This document shows positions 29,218-39,068 of a stretch of 64,000 bases of DNA, piece by piece; within the stretch, counting starts at the first letter, position 1; every line of letters starts with the position of its first letter. The notes under the pieces are model-generated. The model saw only the letters and a program-made list of their open reading frames with translations. It ran no database searches and was not told the origin of the DNA. Source of the stretch: Rhizobiales bacterium 2SD (GTDB lineage Bacteria; Pseudomonadota; Alphaproteobacteria; Rhizobiales; Beijerinckiaceae); contig SCMY01000006.1 of assembly GCA_005502805.1 (NCBI GenBank), forward strand, positions 1 to 64,000, given 5' to 3'. Both the position numbers and the translations under genes were made by a program.

Positions 29218-29980
29218 AGCGTCGCACTATACCGCCTCCGAAACGCTCGCAATCCTGGCTTCGCGCCAGCTCAAGGACGGCCAGGTGGTTTTCGCCGGTG
29301 TCGGAACCCCCTTGCTCGCGGCAACGCTCGCCCAGCAATTGCGCTGCCCCGGCCTGACCATCCTGTTCGAGGGCGGCGTGGTCGGCGCCTTCGTGGAGGC
29401 GGGCAAGCTACCGCCGTCGACCAACGATCAACGCTGCACCAAGCGTGCCAACATGGTGCTTGGCAGCGCCGACGTGCTGCTGCTCCTGCAGCGCGGTTAT
29501 GTCGATATCGGCTTCATGGGCGGCGCCCAGATCGATCAGTTCGGCAACCTCAACTCCTCCTTCATCGGTGATCCGGCCGCGCCGAAGACGCGCCTGCCCG
29601 GCACGGGCGGCGGCAATGACATCTCGAGCCTGACCAACATGATCGTGGCCATGAAGCACGAGAAGCGTCGTTTCGTGGAGAATGTCGACTTCATCACCAG
29701 CCCCGGTTTCATCCGCGGCGGAGACAGTCGTCGCGACAGCGGCCTGCCTGCGGGAGGCATGTTCCGCGTCATCACTGAGCTCGCGGTCTTCGGCTTCGAC
29801 GAAAGAAGCCGGCGAATGAAGGTGCTGGCGCTCAATCCCGGCGTCTCCCGCGAGGAGGTGCAGGACAATACGGGCTTCAGGCTCGATTTCGACGAGAACC
29901 TGACAGTCACCGAGCCGCCGACCAGCCACGAGCTCCAGATCCTGCGGCAACTCGATCCCGACCGGCTTTTCACTGCCTGA
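29210..29980 (+). CDS. CoA-transferase family I subunit B (glutaconate CoA-transferase type)
   Basis: The product has 256 residues from ATG 29210. Glu54 in ILFEGGVVGA lies where GctB carries its catalytic Glu. PGTGGGNDISSL and the loop FITSPGF follow as in the family. Together with subunit A it should activate a dicarboxylic degradation product as its CoA ester. The LLM oxidoreductase starts 20 bases downstream. Confidence 0.83.
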   Translation: MTEASHYTASETLAILASRQLKDGQVVFAGVGTPLLAATLAQQLRCPGLTILFEGGVVGAFVEAGKLPPSTNDQRCTKRANMVLGSADVLLLLQRGYVDIGFMGGAQIDQFGNLNSSFIGDPAAPKTRLPGTGGGNDISSLTNMIVAMKHEKRRFVENVDFITSPGFIRGGDSRRDSGLPAGGMFRVITELAVFGFDERSRRMKVLALNPGVSREEVQDNTGFRLDFDENLTVTEPPTSHELQILRQLDPDRLFTA

Positions 29981-29999
29981 CTTTCCCGGAGGAAGACCA

Positions 30000-30983
30000 A
30001 TGACAATGATTACCAAGACTTTCGGCATCGCCGCGCGCAATTTCGTGGCCTATCCCAACATGCCCGATGCCCGCCAGCTCGTCGAATACGGTGTCCGTGT
30101 CGAGCAGCTCGGCTATGATTCAGTCTGGGTCTGGGATCACATGCTGCTCGGCGTCGAACCCAACTTCCCGATCATCGACTCGCTGACGGCGCTGACCGGC
30201 ATTGCCGCCAGGACCACCAAGATCCGCATGGGCACCGGCATCCTCGTCTTGCCGCTGCGCAATCCGGTCGCATTGGCCAAGCAGCTTTCATCGATGGATC
30301 AGATGTCGAACGGCCGCATGCTCATGGGCATGGCGGCCGGCTGGTACAAGCGCGAGTTCGACGCCATGGGCCTGCCGTTCAGCAAGCGCGGCAAGATCAT
30401 GGACCAGAACCTCGAGATCATGCGCAGGCTCTGGACCGAGGATCGCGTGACCGGGAAATACAACATCGCCGACCCGGATACCGGCATCCAGCTCGAGTAC
30501 AACCTGTCGAAAGCCGTGATGTATCCCAAGCCGGCGCAATCGCACCTTCCGATCCTCATCGGTGGCTATGCGGACGCCGCGCTCAAGCGCGCCGGCGCCG
30601 CAGGCGACGGCTGGCTGACCTATTTCTACCGCGCCGAGGATTTCAAGAAGTCGTGGGACAAGGTCCTGGGCTTCGCGAAGGAGGCCGGGAAGGATCCGAG
30701 CACCGTGATGAACGCCTCCCAGCTGCCGATCATGGTCGGCGCCTCCAAGGAGGCGGTCCGTGAAGACATGATGGATTGGCTCAACAAGGAATGGGATTTC
30801 CCCGAGCACAGCGACTGCACCCGCGAGAGCGCGATCATGGGGTCGGTCGACGACTGCGTCGAGCAGCTCAAGGCTCACATCGACGCCGGCGTCCAGAAGA
30901 TCATCTTCGTCCCCTACAAGTATGAGATGTCACAGATCGAAACCATCGCACGCGAGATCATCCCCCGACTGAGGGCCCTCTGA
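30000..30983 (+). CDS. LLM-class F420-dependent oxidoreductase
   Basis: The product has 327 residues and the luciferase-like TIM barrel. GYDSVWVWDHMLL near residue 40, RTTKIRMGTGILVLPLRNPV near 70-90 and GRMLMGMAAGWYKREFDAMG near 105-125 are typical of the F420-dependent branch. LPILIGGYADAALKRAGAAG follows in the barrel. A GAGGAAG ribosome site precedes ATG 30000. Members transfer hydride between F420 and diverse substrates. In an operon region with full F420 biosynthesis this is the obvious consumer of F420H2. FMN use cannot be excluded. Confidence 0.87.
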   Translation: MTMITKTFGIAARNFVAYPNMPDARQLVEYGVRVEQLGYDSVWVWDHMLLGVEPNFPIIDSLTALTGIAARTTKIRMGTGILVLPLRNPVALAKQLSSMDQMSNGRMLMGMAAGWYKREFDAMGLPFSKRGKIMDQNLEIMRRLWTEDRVTGKYNIADPDTGIQLEYNLSKAVMYPKPAQSHLPILIGGYADAALKRAGAAGDGWLTYFYRAEDFKKSWDKVLGFAKEAGKDPSTVMNASQLPIMVGASKEAVREDMMDWLNKEWDFPEHSDCTRESAIMGSVDDCVEQLKAHIDAGVQKIIFVPYKYEMSQIETIAREIIPRLRAL

Positions 30984-30987
30984 CCCC

Positions 30988-31027
30988 AACTCCGCCCTGC
31001 CCGCACGAATGTGGGCAGGGCGGAGTT
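30988..31027 (+). terminator. Long hairpin between LLM and M20 genes
   Basis: A perfect 15-bp stem (AACTCCGCCCTGCCC and GGGCAGGGCGGAGTT) closes a 10-base loop five bases after the LLM stop. TCTT follows, so termination is probably partial and the M20 gene may be reached by read-through. Confidence 0.6.
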
Positions 31028-31073
31028 CTTCGAGTCGAGAAAACGGACGCAGTCTTATTGGGAGATTGAGAAA

Positions 31074-32357
31074 ATGACTGACGCTAACCGCCAGCGAATA
31101 TTGGACAAGGTCGATGCTTCGAAAGACGAGGCCGTCCGCTTCCTGCAGAAGATGGTCTCGATCCCGAGCGTCACCGGCGACGAGGCGGCGATCCAGGCGT
31201 TCCTTCAGGAATATCTGAACAAGATCGGCCTCGAGGTCGACATGTGGGATACCGACTGGGAAGAGCTCAAGAAGCATCCCGGTTACCGGCCGGTGGCGCG
31301 CGGCTATGAAGGGCGGCCCAACATCGTCGCGACCGCCAAGGGTTCCGGCGGCGGGCGCTCCCTGCTCCTCAATGGCCATACGGACGTGATCCCCGTCGGC
31401 AATGGCGAGGGCTGGAGCGACAACCCATGGTCCGCCAAGATCGAGAACGGCCGCGTCTATGGCCGCGGTTCATGCGATATGAAGAGCGGCGTCGCCAGCC
31501 ATATCCTGGCTGTGCAATATCTCCAGGAGCTCGGCGTCGACCTCAAGGGTGACGTCCTGATCAATATCGTCATCGACGAGGAGGTCAGCGGCCACGGCAC
31601 CCTCGACACGGTGATCCGCGGCTATACCGCCGATGCCGGCATCTCGGGCGAGACCAGCGACCTGCATGTCCAGCCTGCCTGCATCGGGCGGATCTGGTTC
31701 GAGATCGAAATCCAGGGCAAGCCGGCTGGCATCCAGCAGCGCTATCTCGGCGTCAGCGGCATCGCGCTCGGCCAGAAGATCGTTGCAGCCGTGCAGGAGC
31801 TGGAGGACGAGCGCGTCGCCACGGTCAAGCACCCGCTCTATCCCAGCGCGATCGACTCGCTGCCTTGCATCATCGGTTCGTTCCAGGCGGGCAATTATCC
31901 GAGCGCCTTTCCGGCGACCGCCCTTCTCAAGGGCTCGATCGGAACGGTGCCGGGCGAGGATCACGAGGGGGTCAAGCGGAGCCTGGTGAAGAAGATCGCC
32001 GAGGCGGCGGCCAAGGATGCCTGGATGAAGGACCACCCGCCGGTCGTGCGCTTCGTCGGCTACGACGCCGAGGCCTCCGAAATCCCGCGCGGCCACGCCA
32101 TCGTCGAAACCGTCTCCCGCAACTATACCGAGATCACCGGCAAGGAACCGACCATCAGCGGGCGCCAGGGCGCGGCCGACACCCGTTTCCTCAACAGCTA
32201 CGGTCATACGCCCACGGTGATCTTCGGCCCGGGGTCGACGGCGGTGATGCACGCCAATGACGAGTATGTCTCGATCGACGACTACATCACCTCGATCAAG
32301 GTGATGGCGCTTTCGATCTACGATTGGTGCAACGCCGAGCCCTTGGCGAAATCCTGA
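31074..32357 (+). CDS. M20-family metallo-amidohydrolase (ArgE/DapE/carboxypeptidase G2 type)
   Basis: The product has 427 residues from ATG 31074 behind GGGAGATTGAG. NGHTDVIPVG near residue 100, GRGSCDMKSG near 132 and IDEEVSGHG near 165 supply His, Asp and Glu for the two-metal site. VMHANDEYVS near the C terminus supplies the last His. There is no signal peptide, so it acts in the cytoplasm. Family members hydrolyse N-acyl or N-carbamoyl amino acids, and a role in cutting an amide made after F420-dependent reduction is inferred. Confidence 0.85.
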   Translation: MTDANRQRILDKVDASKDEAVRFLQKMVSIPSVTGDEAAIQAFLQEYLNKIGLEVDMWDTDWEELKKHPGYRPVARGYEGRPNIVATAKGSGGGRSLLLNGHTDVIPVGNGEGWSDNPWSAKIENGRVYGRGSCDMKSGVASHILAVQYLQELGVDLKGDVLINIVIDEEVSGHGTLDTVIRGYTADAGISGETSDLHVQPACIGRIWFEIEIQGKPAGIQQRYLGVSGIALGQKIVAAVQELEDERVATVKHPLYPSAIDSLPCIIGSFQAGNYPSAFPATALLKGSIGTVPGEDHEGVKRSLVKKIAEAAAKDAWMKDHPPVVRFVGYDAEASEIPRGHAIVETVSRNYTEITGKEPTISGRQGAADTRFLNSYGHTPTVIFGPGSTAVMHANDEYVSIDDYITSIKVMALSIYDWCNAEPLAKS

Positions 32358-32380
32358 TCGCGAAGTCATCCCGCGTTTCG

Positions 32381-32406
32381 AAAGGGGCCTCGCGGCCCCT
32401 TTTTTT
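32381..32406 (+). terminator. Rho-independent terminator after the M20 gene
   Basis: AAAGGGGCC and GGCCCCTTT pair around TCGC, followed by a run of T. It closes the PLP/CoA-transferase/LLM/M20 unit. Confidence 0.9.
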
Positions 32407-32423
32407 GAGAAGCAAAATTGTGT

Positions 32424-32441
32424 CTATCTTACTAATAATAG
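32424..32441 (+). promoter_or_regulatory. Island operator copy 5 (CTATCTTACTAATAATAG)
   Basis: CTAT-N10-ATAG form of the shared element, placed right after the M20 terminator and about 215 bases before pntA. The leader between has no gene. Confidence 0.65.
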
Positions 32442-32655
32442 ATTGACTTATGGGCTGAGTTGCCGCAGGGTCCTCCCGAAGCTCGGCCCGGGTGCCCGCC
32501 GACTCTGCGTAACGGAAGCGCCAAGCCTGAAACGCTCGATGCGGATCGGCCAGGCTGCCAGAGTGAGATCGCCGGCACCGGGGGACATCGCCAGTGGGCT
32601 TGGAAGGAATTCGCCAATCACGCGCTGAGAAGGGCGCGGGGGGAGGAAGGGCACA

Positions 32656-34227
32656 ATGAATGTCGGCGCGTTGAAAGAGGCGTTTCCCGGAGAGACGCGG
32701 GTCGCGGTGACGCCCGCTTCGGCAGCACATATCGCAAAACTCGGCCATCAGGTCTTCGTGCAGGCCGGAGCAGGCAGTGCGTCCGGCTTCAGTGACGCTG
32801 ACTATCTCAAGGCGGGCGCGACCATCAAAGGGTCGGCGGCGGATCTCGTCAGTGCCGTCGATGTCGTGGTGAAGGTCCGTCAGCCGACCGAAGTCGAGAT
32901 TGCGTGTCTGAAGAAGGACCAGACACTGATCTCCTTCTTCTACCCGGGCCAGAATGCGGACCTGCTCCAGAAGGCGAAGGAAAGAGGCGTCACGGCGGTC
33001 GCAATGGACATGGTGCCGCGTATCTCGCGCGCGCAGAAGATGGACGCCTTGTCCTCGATGGCAAACATTGCCGGCTATCGGGCGGTGATCGAGGCGGCCA
33101 ACAATTTCGGACGTTTCTTCACCGGCCAGGTGACCGCCGCCGGCAAGGTGCCGCCGGCCAAGGTGCTGGTGATCGGCGCCGGTGTCGCCGGTCTGGCCGC
33201 CATCGGCGCAGCCCGCGGACTGGGCGCGATCGTGCGCGCCTTTGACGTGCGGCCGGAGGTGGCCGAGCAGATCGAGTCGATGGGCGGAGAGTTCCTCTTC
33301 CTCGACTTTTCCGACAGCCAGGACGGCGCTGCGACGGGGGGTTATGCCGCGCCCTCGTCGCCTGAGTTCCGTGCCAAGCAGCTCGAGCTCTTCCGCGCGC
33401 AGGCGCCCGAGGTCGATGTCGTCATCACCACCGCGCTGATCCCCGGACGCGACGCACCCAAGCTGTGGACCGCCGACATGGTGGCGGCGATGAAGACCGG
33501 TTCGGTCGTCGTGGACCTTGCCGCCGAACGTGGTGGCAATTGCGATTTGACCGTGCCCAACGAGAAGATCGTCACTGAGAACGGCGTGACTGTCGTCGGC
33601 TATACCGACTTCCCGAGCCGCATGGGTGCGCAGGCGTCCGAACTCTATGCCAACAACATCCGCCACTTCATCACCGACCTGACGCCGGGCAAGGACGGCG
33701 TCATCAATCACAATATGGAGGATGACGTCATCCGCGGCGCTACCGTGACACGGGACGGCGCCATCACCTTCCCGCCGCCGCCGCCCAAGATCGCCGCCAT
33801 AGCTGCCCAGAAGCCGAAGGAAAAACCCAAGGAGCTGAGCCTGGAGGAGAAGCGAGCCAAGGAAAGCGCCGACTTCCGAGCGCAGACCCGTTCGCAATTC
33901 ACCCTGCTCGGCATCGGCGCCTTGCTGATGCTGGTCGTCGGGCTCTACGCGCCGCCCAGCTTCCTCAGCCACTTCATCGTCTTCGTGCTCGCCTGCTTCG
34001 TCGGTTTCCAGGTGATCTGGAATGTCAGTCACTCGCTGCACACGCCGTTGATGGCGGTCACCAACGCGATTTCCGGCATCGTCATCCTCGGCGCGCTGCT
34101 GCAGATCGGACTGGGATCCAGCTGGGTCATCGCCCTGTCGGCCGCCTCGGTGCTGATCGCCACGATCAATATTGTTGGCGGCTTCCTCGTTACCCGGCGA
34201 ATGCTCGCCATGTTCCAGAAGTCGTAA
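32656..34227 (+). CDS. pntA: Proton-translocating NAD(P)+ transhydrogenase alpha subunit
   Basis: The product has 523 residues. Domain I (NAD(H)-binding, residues 1-380) has [20 protein letters not shown] and [21 protein letters not shown] Pro/Lys-rich linker (about 372-400) leads to four membrane spans at 415-515. This is the E. coli-like full-length alpha chain, not the split PntAA/PntAB form common in alphaproteobacteria. With PntB it uses the proton gradient to reduce NADP+ with NADH. In this island it probably feeds the F420:NADP oxidoreductase. Confidence 0.93.
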   Translation: MNVGALKEAFPGETRVAVTPASAAHIAKLGHQVFVQAGAGSASGFSDADYLKAGATIKGSAADLVSAVDVVVKVRQPTEVEIACLKKDQTLISFFYPGQNADLLQKAKERGVTAVAMDMVPRISRAQKMDALSSMANIAGYRAVIEAANNFGRFFTGQVTAAGKVPPAKVLVIGAGVAGLAAIGAARGLGAIVRAFDVRPEVAEQIESMGGEFLFLDFSDSQDGAATGGYAAPSSPEFRAKQLELFRAQAPEVDVVITTALIPGRDAPKLWTADMVAAMKTGSVVVDLAAERGGNCDLTVPNEKIVTENGVTVVGYTDFPSRMGAQASELYANNIRHFITDLTPGKDGVINHNMEDDVIRGATVTRDGAITFPPPPPKIAAIAAQKPKEKPKELSLEEKRAKESADFRAQTRSQFTLLGIGALLMLVVGLYAPPSFLSHFIVFVLACFVGFQVIWNVSHSLHTPLMAVTNAISGIVILGALLQIGLGSSWVIALSAASVLIATINIVGGFLVTRRMLAMFQKS

Positions 34228-34239
34228 GGGGGACGCGAC

Positions 34240-35691
34240 ATGGAAATCGGACTCACCACTGCGACTTACGTCCTTGCCGCCATCCTGTTCATCCTTTCGC
34301 TCGGCGGCCTGTCGGGACAGGAGAGCGCCAAGCGCGCCGTGTGGTACGGCATCCTGGGCATGGCGCTTGCCGTCATCGCGACCCTGTTTGCCGCGGGGCC
34401 GGTCAACTGGCATCTGACCGCCGCCATGATCGCGGCCGGGGCGCTCGCCGGCTGGTATGTCGCCAATCGCGTGCAGATGACGGAAATGCCGCAGCTGGTC
34501 GCGGCGCTGCATTCCTTCGTCGGCCTCGCCGCCGTCTTCATCGGCATCAATGCGGAAATTACGCTGCTGGACGTCCTGGCCGCTCGCGCCGCGAGCACCG
34601 GTGAAGGCCTTACGGGTTTCGCCGCCGTGCTGGCGCACAAGACGCCCGCGGAAATCGCTGTGCTGAAGGTCGAGGTCTTCCTCGGCATCTTCATTGGCGC
34701 GGTGACGTTTACGGGCTCGATCGTCGCCTTCGGCAAGCTGGCCGGCAAGATCGACGGTAAGGCCAAGAAATATCCTGGCGGGCACGCATTGAACGCCCTG
34801 GCTGCGCTGATCTGCCTGGCCGTCGGCGTCGCCTATTGCGCGGGAGTCGGCCTACTGGGGTCCAGTCTGGCTCAGCTGATCGTGATCGCGCTGTTTGCTG
34901 GCTTCATCGGTTGGCATCTGATCATGGGGATCGGTGGCGCCGACATGCCAGTCGTGGTCTCGATGCTGAACAGCTATTCGGGATGGGCCGCAGCAGCGAT
35001 CGGCTTCACGCTGGGCAACGATCTCCTGATCGTCACCGGCGCGCTGGTCGGCTCTTCCGGCGCGATCCTCTCCTACATCATGTGCAAGGCGATGAACCGC
35101 AGCTTCGTTTCCGTCATCCTCGGCGGCTTCGGCGCCACGCAGCAGTCGACCATGCAGATCGAGGGCGAGCAGATCGCCATCGACAGCGACGGCGTCGCAG
35201 CCGCCCTCAACGATGCCGAAAGCATCATCATCGTGCCGGGTTACGGCATGGCCGTCAGCCAGGCGCAGCAGTCGGTCAGCGAACTGACTCGCAAGCTGCG
35301 CGCCGCCGGCAAGGAGGTGCGCTTCGCCATCCATCCCGTCGCCGGCCGCCTTCCCGGCCACATGAACGTGCTCCTCGCCGAGGCGAAGGTGCCGTACGAC
35401 ATCGTTCTGGAGATGGACGAGATCAACGAGGACTTCCCGAACACCGACGTGGTCATCGTCATCGGCTCCAACGATATCGTGAATCCGGCAGCCCAGGACG
35501 ATCCTGCGAGCCCGATCGCCGGCATGCCGGTGCTGGAAGTCTGGAAGGCCAAAACCGTTTTCGTCTCGAAGCGAGGGCAGGGTACGGGCTATTCGGGCAT
35601 CGAGAATCCGCTGTTCTTCAAGGACAACACGCGGATGTTCTACGGCGACGCCAAGAAGTCCCTCGACCAGCTTCTGCCCATGGTCGGTTAG
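34240..35691 (+). CDS. pntB: Proton-translocating NAD(P)+ transhydrogenase beta subunit
   Basis: The product has 483 residues. Eight to nine membrane spans cover residues 1-260, then the NADP(H)-binding domain III has [31 protein letters not shown] and [24 protein letters not shown] near the C terminus is conserved. It starts 12 bases after pntA. The plus-strand spacer beyond it leads to the molybdenum hydroxylase promoter. Confidence 0.95.
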   Translation: MEIGLTTATYVLAAILFILSLGGLSGQESAKRAVWYGILGMALAVIATLFAAGPVNWHLTAAMIAAGALAGWYVANRVQMTEMPQLVAALHSFVGLAAVFIGINAEITLLDVLAARAASTGEGLTGFAAVLAHKTPAEIAVLKVEVFLGIFIGAVTFTGSIVAFGKLAGKIDGKAKKYPGGHALNALAALICLAVGVAYCAGVGLLGSSLAQLIVIALFAGFIGWHLIMGIGGADMPVVVSMLNSYSGWAAAAIGFTLGNDLLIVTGALVGSSGAILSYIMCKAMNRSFVSVILGGFGATQQSTMQIEGEQIAIDSDGVAAALNDAESIIIVPGYGMAVSQAQQSVSELTRKLRAAGKEVRFAIHPVAGRLPGHMNVLLAEAKVPYDIVLEMDEINEDFPNTDVVIVIGSNDIVNPAAQDDPASPIAGMPVLEVWKAKTVFVSKRGQGTGYSGIENPLFFKDNTRMFYGDAKKSLDQLLPMVG

Positions 35692-35765
35692 GCCCGCGTT
35701 GCCGCCGGCTCCTTCGATGGAACCGGCGCGATCGTTGCCAACTTCATCAAAAGGCAGTTGATAAT

Positions 35766-35791
35766 CATGCTATCATCATAACCATAGCATG
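35766..35791 (+). promoter_or_regulatory. Island operator copy 6 with extended palindrome
   Basis: CTATCATCATAACCATAG (35770-35787) lies inside a perfect 8-bp inverted repeat CATGCTAT and ATAGCATG with a 10-base spacer. It is the most symmetrical copy of the element. TTGATA at 35758-35763 may be a -35 box. The next gene starts 78 bases downstream. Confidence 0.7.
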
Positions 35792-35868
35792 ATACGATGA
35801 TGCCGACATGGACGGGGGGCTGGTTCGAATCGAGCGACTTCCGGCCGGACAAGAGGGAGAGAAACATT

Positions 35869-38232
35869 ATGACCGAACAAGGCGTCGGCGCGTCATTGCT
35901 TCGAAAAGAAGATGATCGCTTCTTGCGCGGTCGCGGTCAGTATGTCGCAGACATCCGCTTGGCCGGCATGAAGGACGTGGCGTTTGTTCGCTCTCCTCTG
36001 GCGCACGCCAAGGTGCGTGCCGTCACCGCACCGGAGGCGATCCGGGATCAGGTCGTTCTTCCGATCGACCTGAAAGATGTGAAGCCGATCGTCGCTGTTT
36101 CCGGGCTGCAGGGTTTCAAGGCCTCGGAACAGCCCATTCTGGCTCATGAGAAGGTTCGGCAGGTCGGCGAACTGCTCGCCATGTGCGTCGCCGACACCCG
36201 TGCAGCGGCCGAAGACATCGCTGCGCAGGTCGATCTCGATCTCGAGGAACTGCCTGCCGTCCACGACATGTTGAAGGCCAGGCAGTCCGGCTCGGCGCTC
36301 CTGCACGAGCATTGGGGCGACAATGTTTTTCTGGAGACCTTCGTCGACGTCAATTTCGCGGCCGCGCTCGACGCTCCCATCAAGGTCACGCGCGAAATCT
36401 CCACCGCCAGACAAAGCATGGCCCCGATGGAGGGCCGCGGCACGGTGGCCTATTGGGACAGCCGCATGGAGCATCTCGTGCTCTATACCGGCAGTCAGAT
36501 GCCGCACATCGTGCGCAACGGCCTTGCCGAATGCCTCGGGCTGGACCAGCTGCAGATCCGCATCGTCTCCCCCGACGTGGGCGGCGGCTTCGGCTACAAG
36601 GGCATCCTGCTCCCCGAGGATGTGTGCCTCGGCTGGTATGCGATGCGCTGTGGCCATCCCGTTCGGTGGATGGAGGACAGGCGCGAACATCTGACCGCCG
36701 GCGCCAATTGCCGGGAGCATCATTATCGCATCACCGGCTACGCCGACCGGGACGGCAGGCTGCGCGGTATCGATTGCGAGGCGACGGTCGATTCCGGGGC
36801 CTATTCATCTTACCCATTCTCGGCGTGCCTTGAGGCCGCGCAGGTCGCCTCGATCCTGCCGGGTCCTTACGACTTTCCTTCCTATCGCTGCCGCACCTGG
36901 TCGGTTGCGACTAACAAATGTCCGATCCTGCCTTATCGCGGCGTCGCGCGCACCGGCGTCTGCACCGCCATGGAATGGGTCGTCGATGCCATTGCGCGCG
37001 AATGCGGTCTCGAGCCGCACGAGGTGCGCCAGCGCAATCTGGTCCGCCCGGAACAGATGCCCTTCGACAACATCACCAAGAAGCATTTCGACAGCGGAAA
37101 CTATCCCGAAGCCCTCGACCGGGCGATCAAGGCCATCGACCTGCCGGCATTGCGGGCGCGGCAGAAGAAGGGTGAGCCCGACGGCCGGCTGATCGGCGTC
37201 GGGCATTCGATCTATTGCGAACAGGGCGCCCACGGCACGTCTGTCTATGCCGGCTGGGGCATTCCGATGGTGCCGGGCCACGAACAGGCGACCGCGCGGA
37301 TGACACCGGATGGCGGCCTCGAATTGCGCATCGGGGCCCACTCGCACGGCCAGAGCATGGAAACCACCATGCCGCAGATCGCGCATGAGATCCTCGGCAT
37401 CGAGACCTCGAAGATCAAGCTGGTCCATGGCGACACCGAGTACACGCCCTATTCCACGGGCAGCTGGGGTTCTCGCTGTGCCGTCATGTCGGGCGGCGCC
37501 GTCGCAACGGCGTCCAGAGAACTGGCCGGGCTGATCAAGCAGATCGGCGCTCATCTTCTGCAGACCGACATCGGCAAGGTCGAATTGTCGCGCGGTCGCG
37601 TCCATGGCCCAACCGGCGCCGTGACGATCGAAGAAGTGGCGCGCACCTGGTATCGCCGGCCGCAAGACCTGCCTGCTGGCGTCGATCCGCGCGGGTTGGA
37701 GGTGACGATCGGCTACAAGCCGCAGCGCGATTCCGGCACCTTCAGCTACGCGGCCCATGCGGTTGTCGTCGCCGTCGATCCCGAGATGGGCGACATCGAG
37801 ATCCTCGACTACGTCATCGTCGAGGATGGCGGCAAGCTCATCAATCCGATGGTCGTCGACGGCCAGATCTACGGCGGGCTCGCCCAGGGGATCGGCACGG
37901 CGCTCTACGAAGAAATGAACTTCGACGCGTCTGGACAGCCTCTCGCCTCGACCTTCGCCGATTATCTCCTGCCCGGACCGACCGAAGTGCCGACGCCGCG
38001 GCTCGACCATATGGAGACCCTCGCGCCTTACACGGAATTCGGCGTCAAGGGGATTGGCGAGGGGGGCGCGATCGCGCCGCCTGCCGCCATCGGCAACGCA
38101 GTCAATGACGCGCTCCGTCGTTTTGGCGTCGAGCTCCTCCGCTCGCCGATCACGCCGCGACGGGTCCTCGAGGCGATCCACGGTGCCCGGCCCCGCCAGC
38201 CGTCCAAGGCCCTGCAGGGAGAAGTGGCGTGA
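35869..38232 (+). CDS. Xanthine dehydrogenase-family molybdenum hydroxylase, large (Mo) subunit
   Basis: The product has 787 residues from ATG 35869 after AGAGGGAGAG. It is of CoxL type: VSPDVGGGFGYKG near residue 240, PILPYRGVARTG near 365 and the catalytic Glu about 731 in GVKGIGEGGAIAP. The CSFR loop of CO dehydrogenase is replaced by YRGVART, so CO is not the substrate. Family members hydroxylate N-heteroaromatic rings or aldehydes with water as oxygen source. The FAD and Fe-S subunits follow with 4-base overlaps. Confidence 0.9.
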   Translation: MTEQGVGASLLRKEDDRFLRGRGQYVADIRLAGMKDVAFVRSPLAHAKVRAVTAPEAIRDQVVLPIDLKDVKPIVAVSGLQGFKASEQPILAHEKVRQVGELLAMCVADTRAAAEDIAAQVDLDLEELPAVHDMLKARQSGSALLHEHWGDNVFLETFVDVNFAAALDAPIKVTREISTARQSMAPMEGRGTVAYWDSRMEHLVLYTGSQMPHIVRNGLAECLGLDQLQIRIVSPDVGGGFGYKGILLPEDVCLGWYAMRCGHPVRWMEDRREHLTAGANCREHHYRITGYADRDGRLRGIDCEATVDSGAYSSYPFSACLEAAQVASILPGPYDFPSYRCRTWSVATNKCPILPYRGVARTGVCTAMEWVVDAIARECGLEPHEVRQRNLVRPEQMPFDNITKKHFDSGNYPEALDRAIKAIDLPALRARQKKGEPDGRLIGVGHSIYCEQGAHGTSVYAGWGIPMVPGHEQATARMTPDGGLELRIGAHSHGQSMETTMPQIAHEILGIETSKIKLVHGDTEYTPYSTGSWGSRCAVMSGGAVATASRELAGLIKQIGAHLLQTDIGKVELSRGRVHGPTGAVTIEEVARTWYRRPQDLPAGVDPRGLEVTIGYKPQRDSGTFSYAAHAVVVAVDPEMGDIEILDYVIVEDGGKLINPMVVDGQIYGGLAQGIGTALYEEMNFDASGQPLASTFADYLLPGPTEVPTPRLDHMETLAPYTEFGVKGIGEGGAIAPPAAIGNAVNDALRRFGVELLRSPITPRRVLEAIHGARPRQPSKALQGEVA

Positions 38233-39068
38233 AACCGGTCAATTTCGATTACGCGCGGCCCAGGGACATCCCGGGGGTGATCGCGCTCATCAGCGACGAT
38301 GCGCGCTCCGTCAAAGTCATGGCCGGCGGCCAGTCGCTCGGGCCCATGCTCAACATGCGCCTGGTGCAGCCGGATCTCGTCGTCGACATCACCGGGATTC
38401 CCGAGCTCAAGGCCGTCGATGAGCAGGCTGACCGGATCGTTGTCGGAGCTTGCGTGACGCATGCCGATTTCGAGGACTTGCGTGTCCCCGATGTGACGCG
38501 CGGCGCGCTGCCTTCTGTCGCCAACGGCATCGCTTACCGGGCCGTGCGCAACCGTGGCACAGTTGGGGGCAGCCTGACGCACGCCGATCCGTCTGCCGAC
38601 TGGATTTCCATCCTCTCAGCCATCGGAGCGTCGGTAACGGTGGCTGGCGCCTCAGGCACCCGCACGATCTCTGTCGAAGACTACATGCTCGGCGCGCTCG
38701 AGGCTGATTTGCGACCGGGGGAAATCCTGGTCTCGGTCAGCATCCCCAAGCTCGGCCGTAATGCCCGGTGGGGCTATTACAAGAGCTGCCGGAAGACCGG
38801 CGAATTCGCCCACGCGATCGGAGCGTTTCTCCACGATCCCGAGCGCGGAGTCAGCCGAGCTGTCATCGGCGCCACCGAGAGTAAGCCGGTCGTCTTGCCA
38901 GCGGCCGAGGCGATCATAGGCGATGGCCGCGGCAGTGATCCGGCAAAGGCCTTCGATGCCGGTGCTGCCGACAGGATATTGAGCGAATCTGGCATGGACG
39001 ATCAGATCGATCGCCAGATCCATGTCGTCGCGCTGCGACGTGCGTTTCAGCGAGCCTATTCAGCATGA
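38229..39068 (+). CDS. Molybdenum hydroxylase FAD-binding (medium) subunit
   Basis: The product has 279 residues from GTG 38229. The two FAD loops are AGGQSLGPMLNMRL near residue 32 and TVGGSLTHADPSADW near 110. The first ATG alternatives would remove the beginning of the FAD domain, and the GTGA overlap supports the GTG start. It passes electrons from the Fe-S subunit to its acceptor. Confidence 0.92.
   Translation: MKPVNFDYARPRDIPGVIALISDDARSVKVMAGGQSLGPMLNMRLVQPDLVVDITGIPELKAVDEQADRIVVGACVTHADFEDLRVPDVTRGALPSVANGIAYRAVRNRGTVGGSLTHADPSADWISILSAIGASVTVAGASGTRTISVEDYMLGALEADLRPGEILVSVSIPKLGRNARWGYYKSCRKTGEFAHAIGAFLHDPERGVSRAVIGATESKPVVLPAAEAIIGDGRGSDPAKAFDAGAADRILSESGMDDQIDRQIHVVALRRAFQRAYSA

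Noticed and set aside
30000..30983. Bacterial luciferase or FMN-dependent alkane/sulfonate monooxygenase
   Set aside because: The sequence resembles the F420 branch of the LLM family more closely and sits beside complete F420 synthesis genes. FMN use remains possible but is the weaker reading.
32296..34785. 829-codon open frame on the minus strand opposite pntA/pntB
   Set aside because: It is antisense to two clear transhydrogenase genes. The His/Asp/Arg-rich composition is the usual shadow of GC-rich coding DNA.
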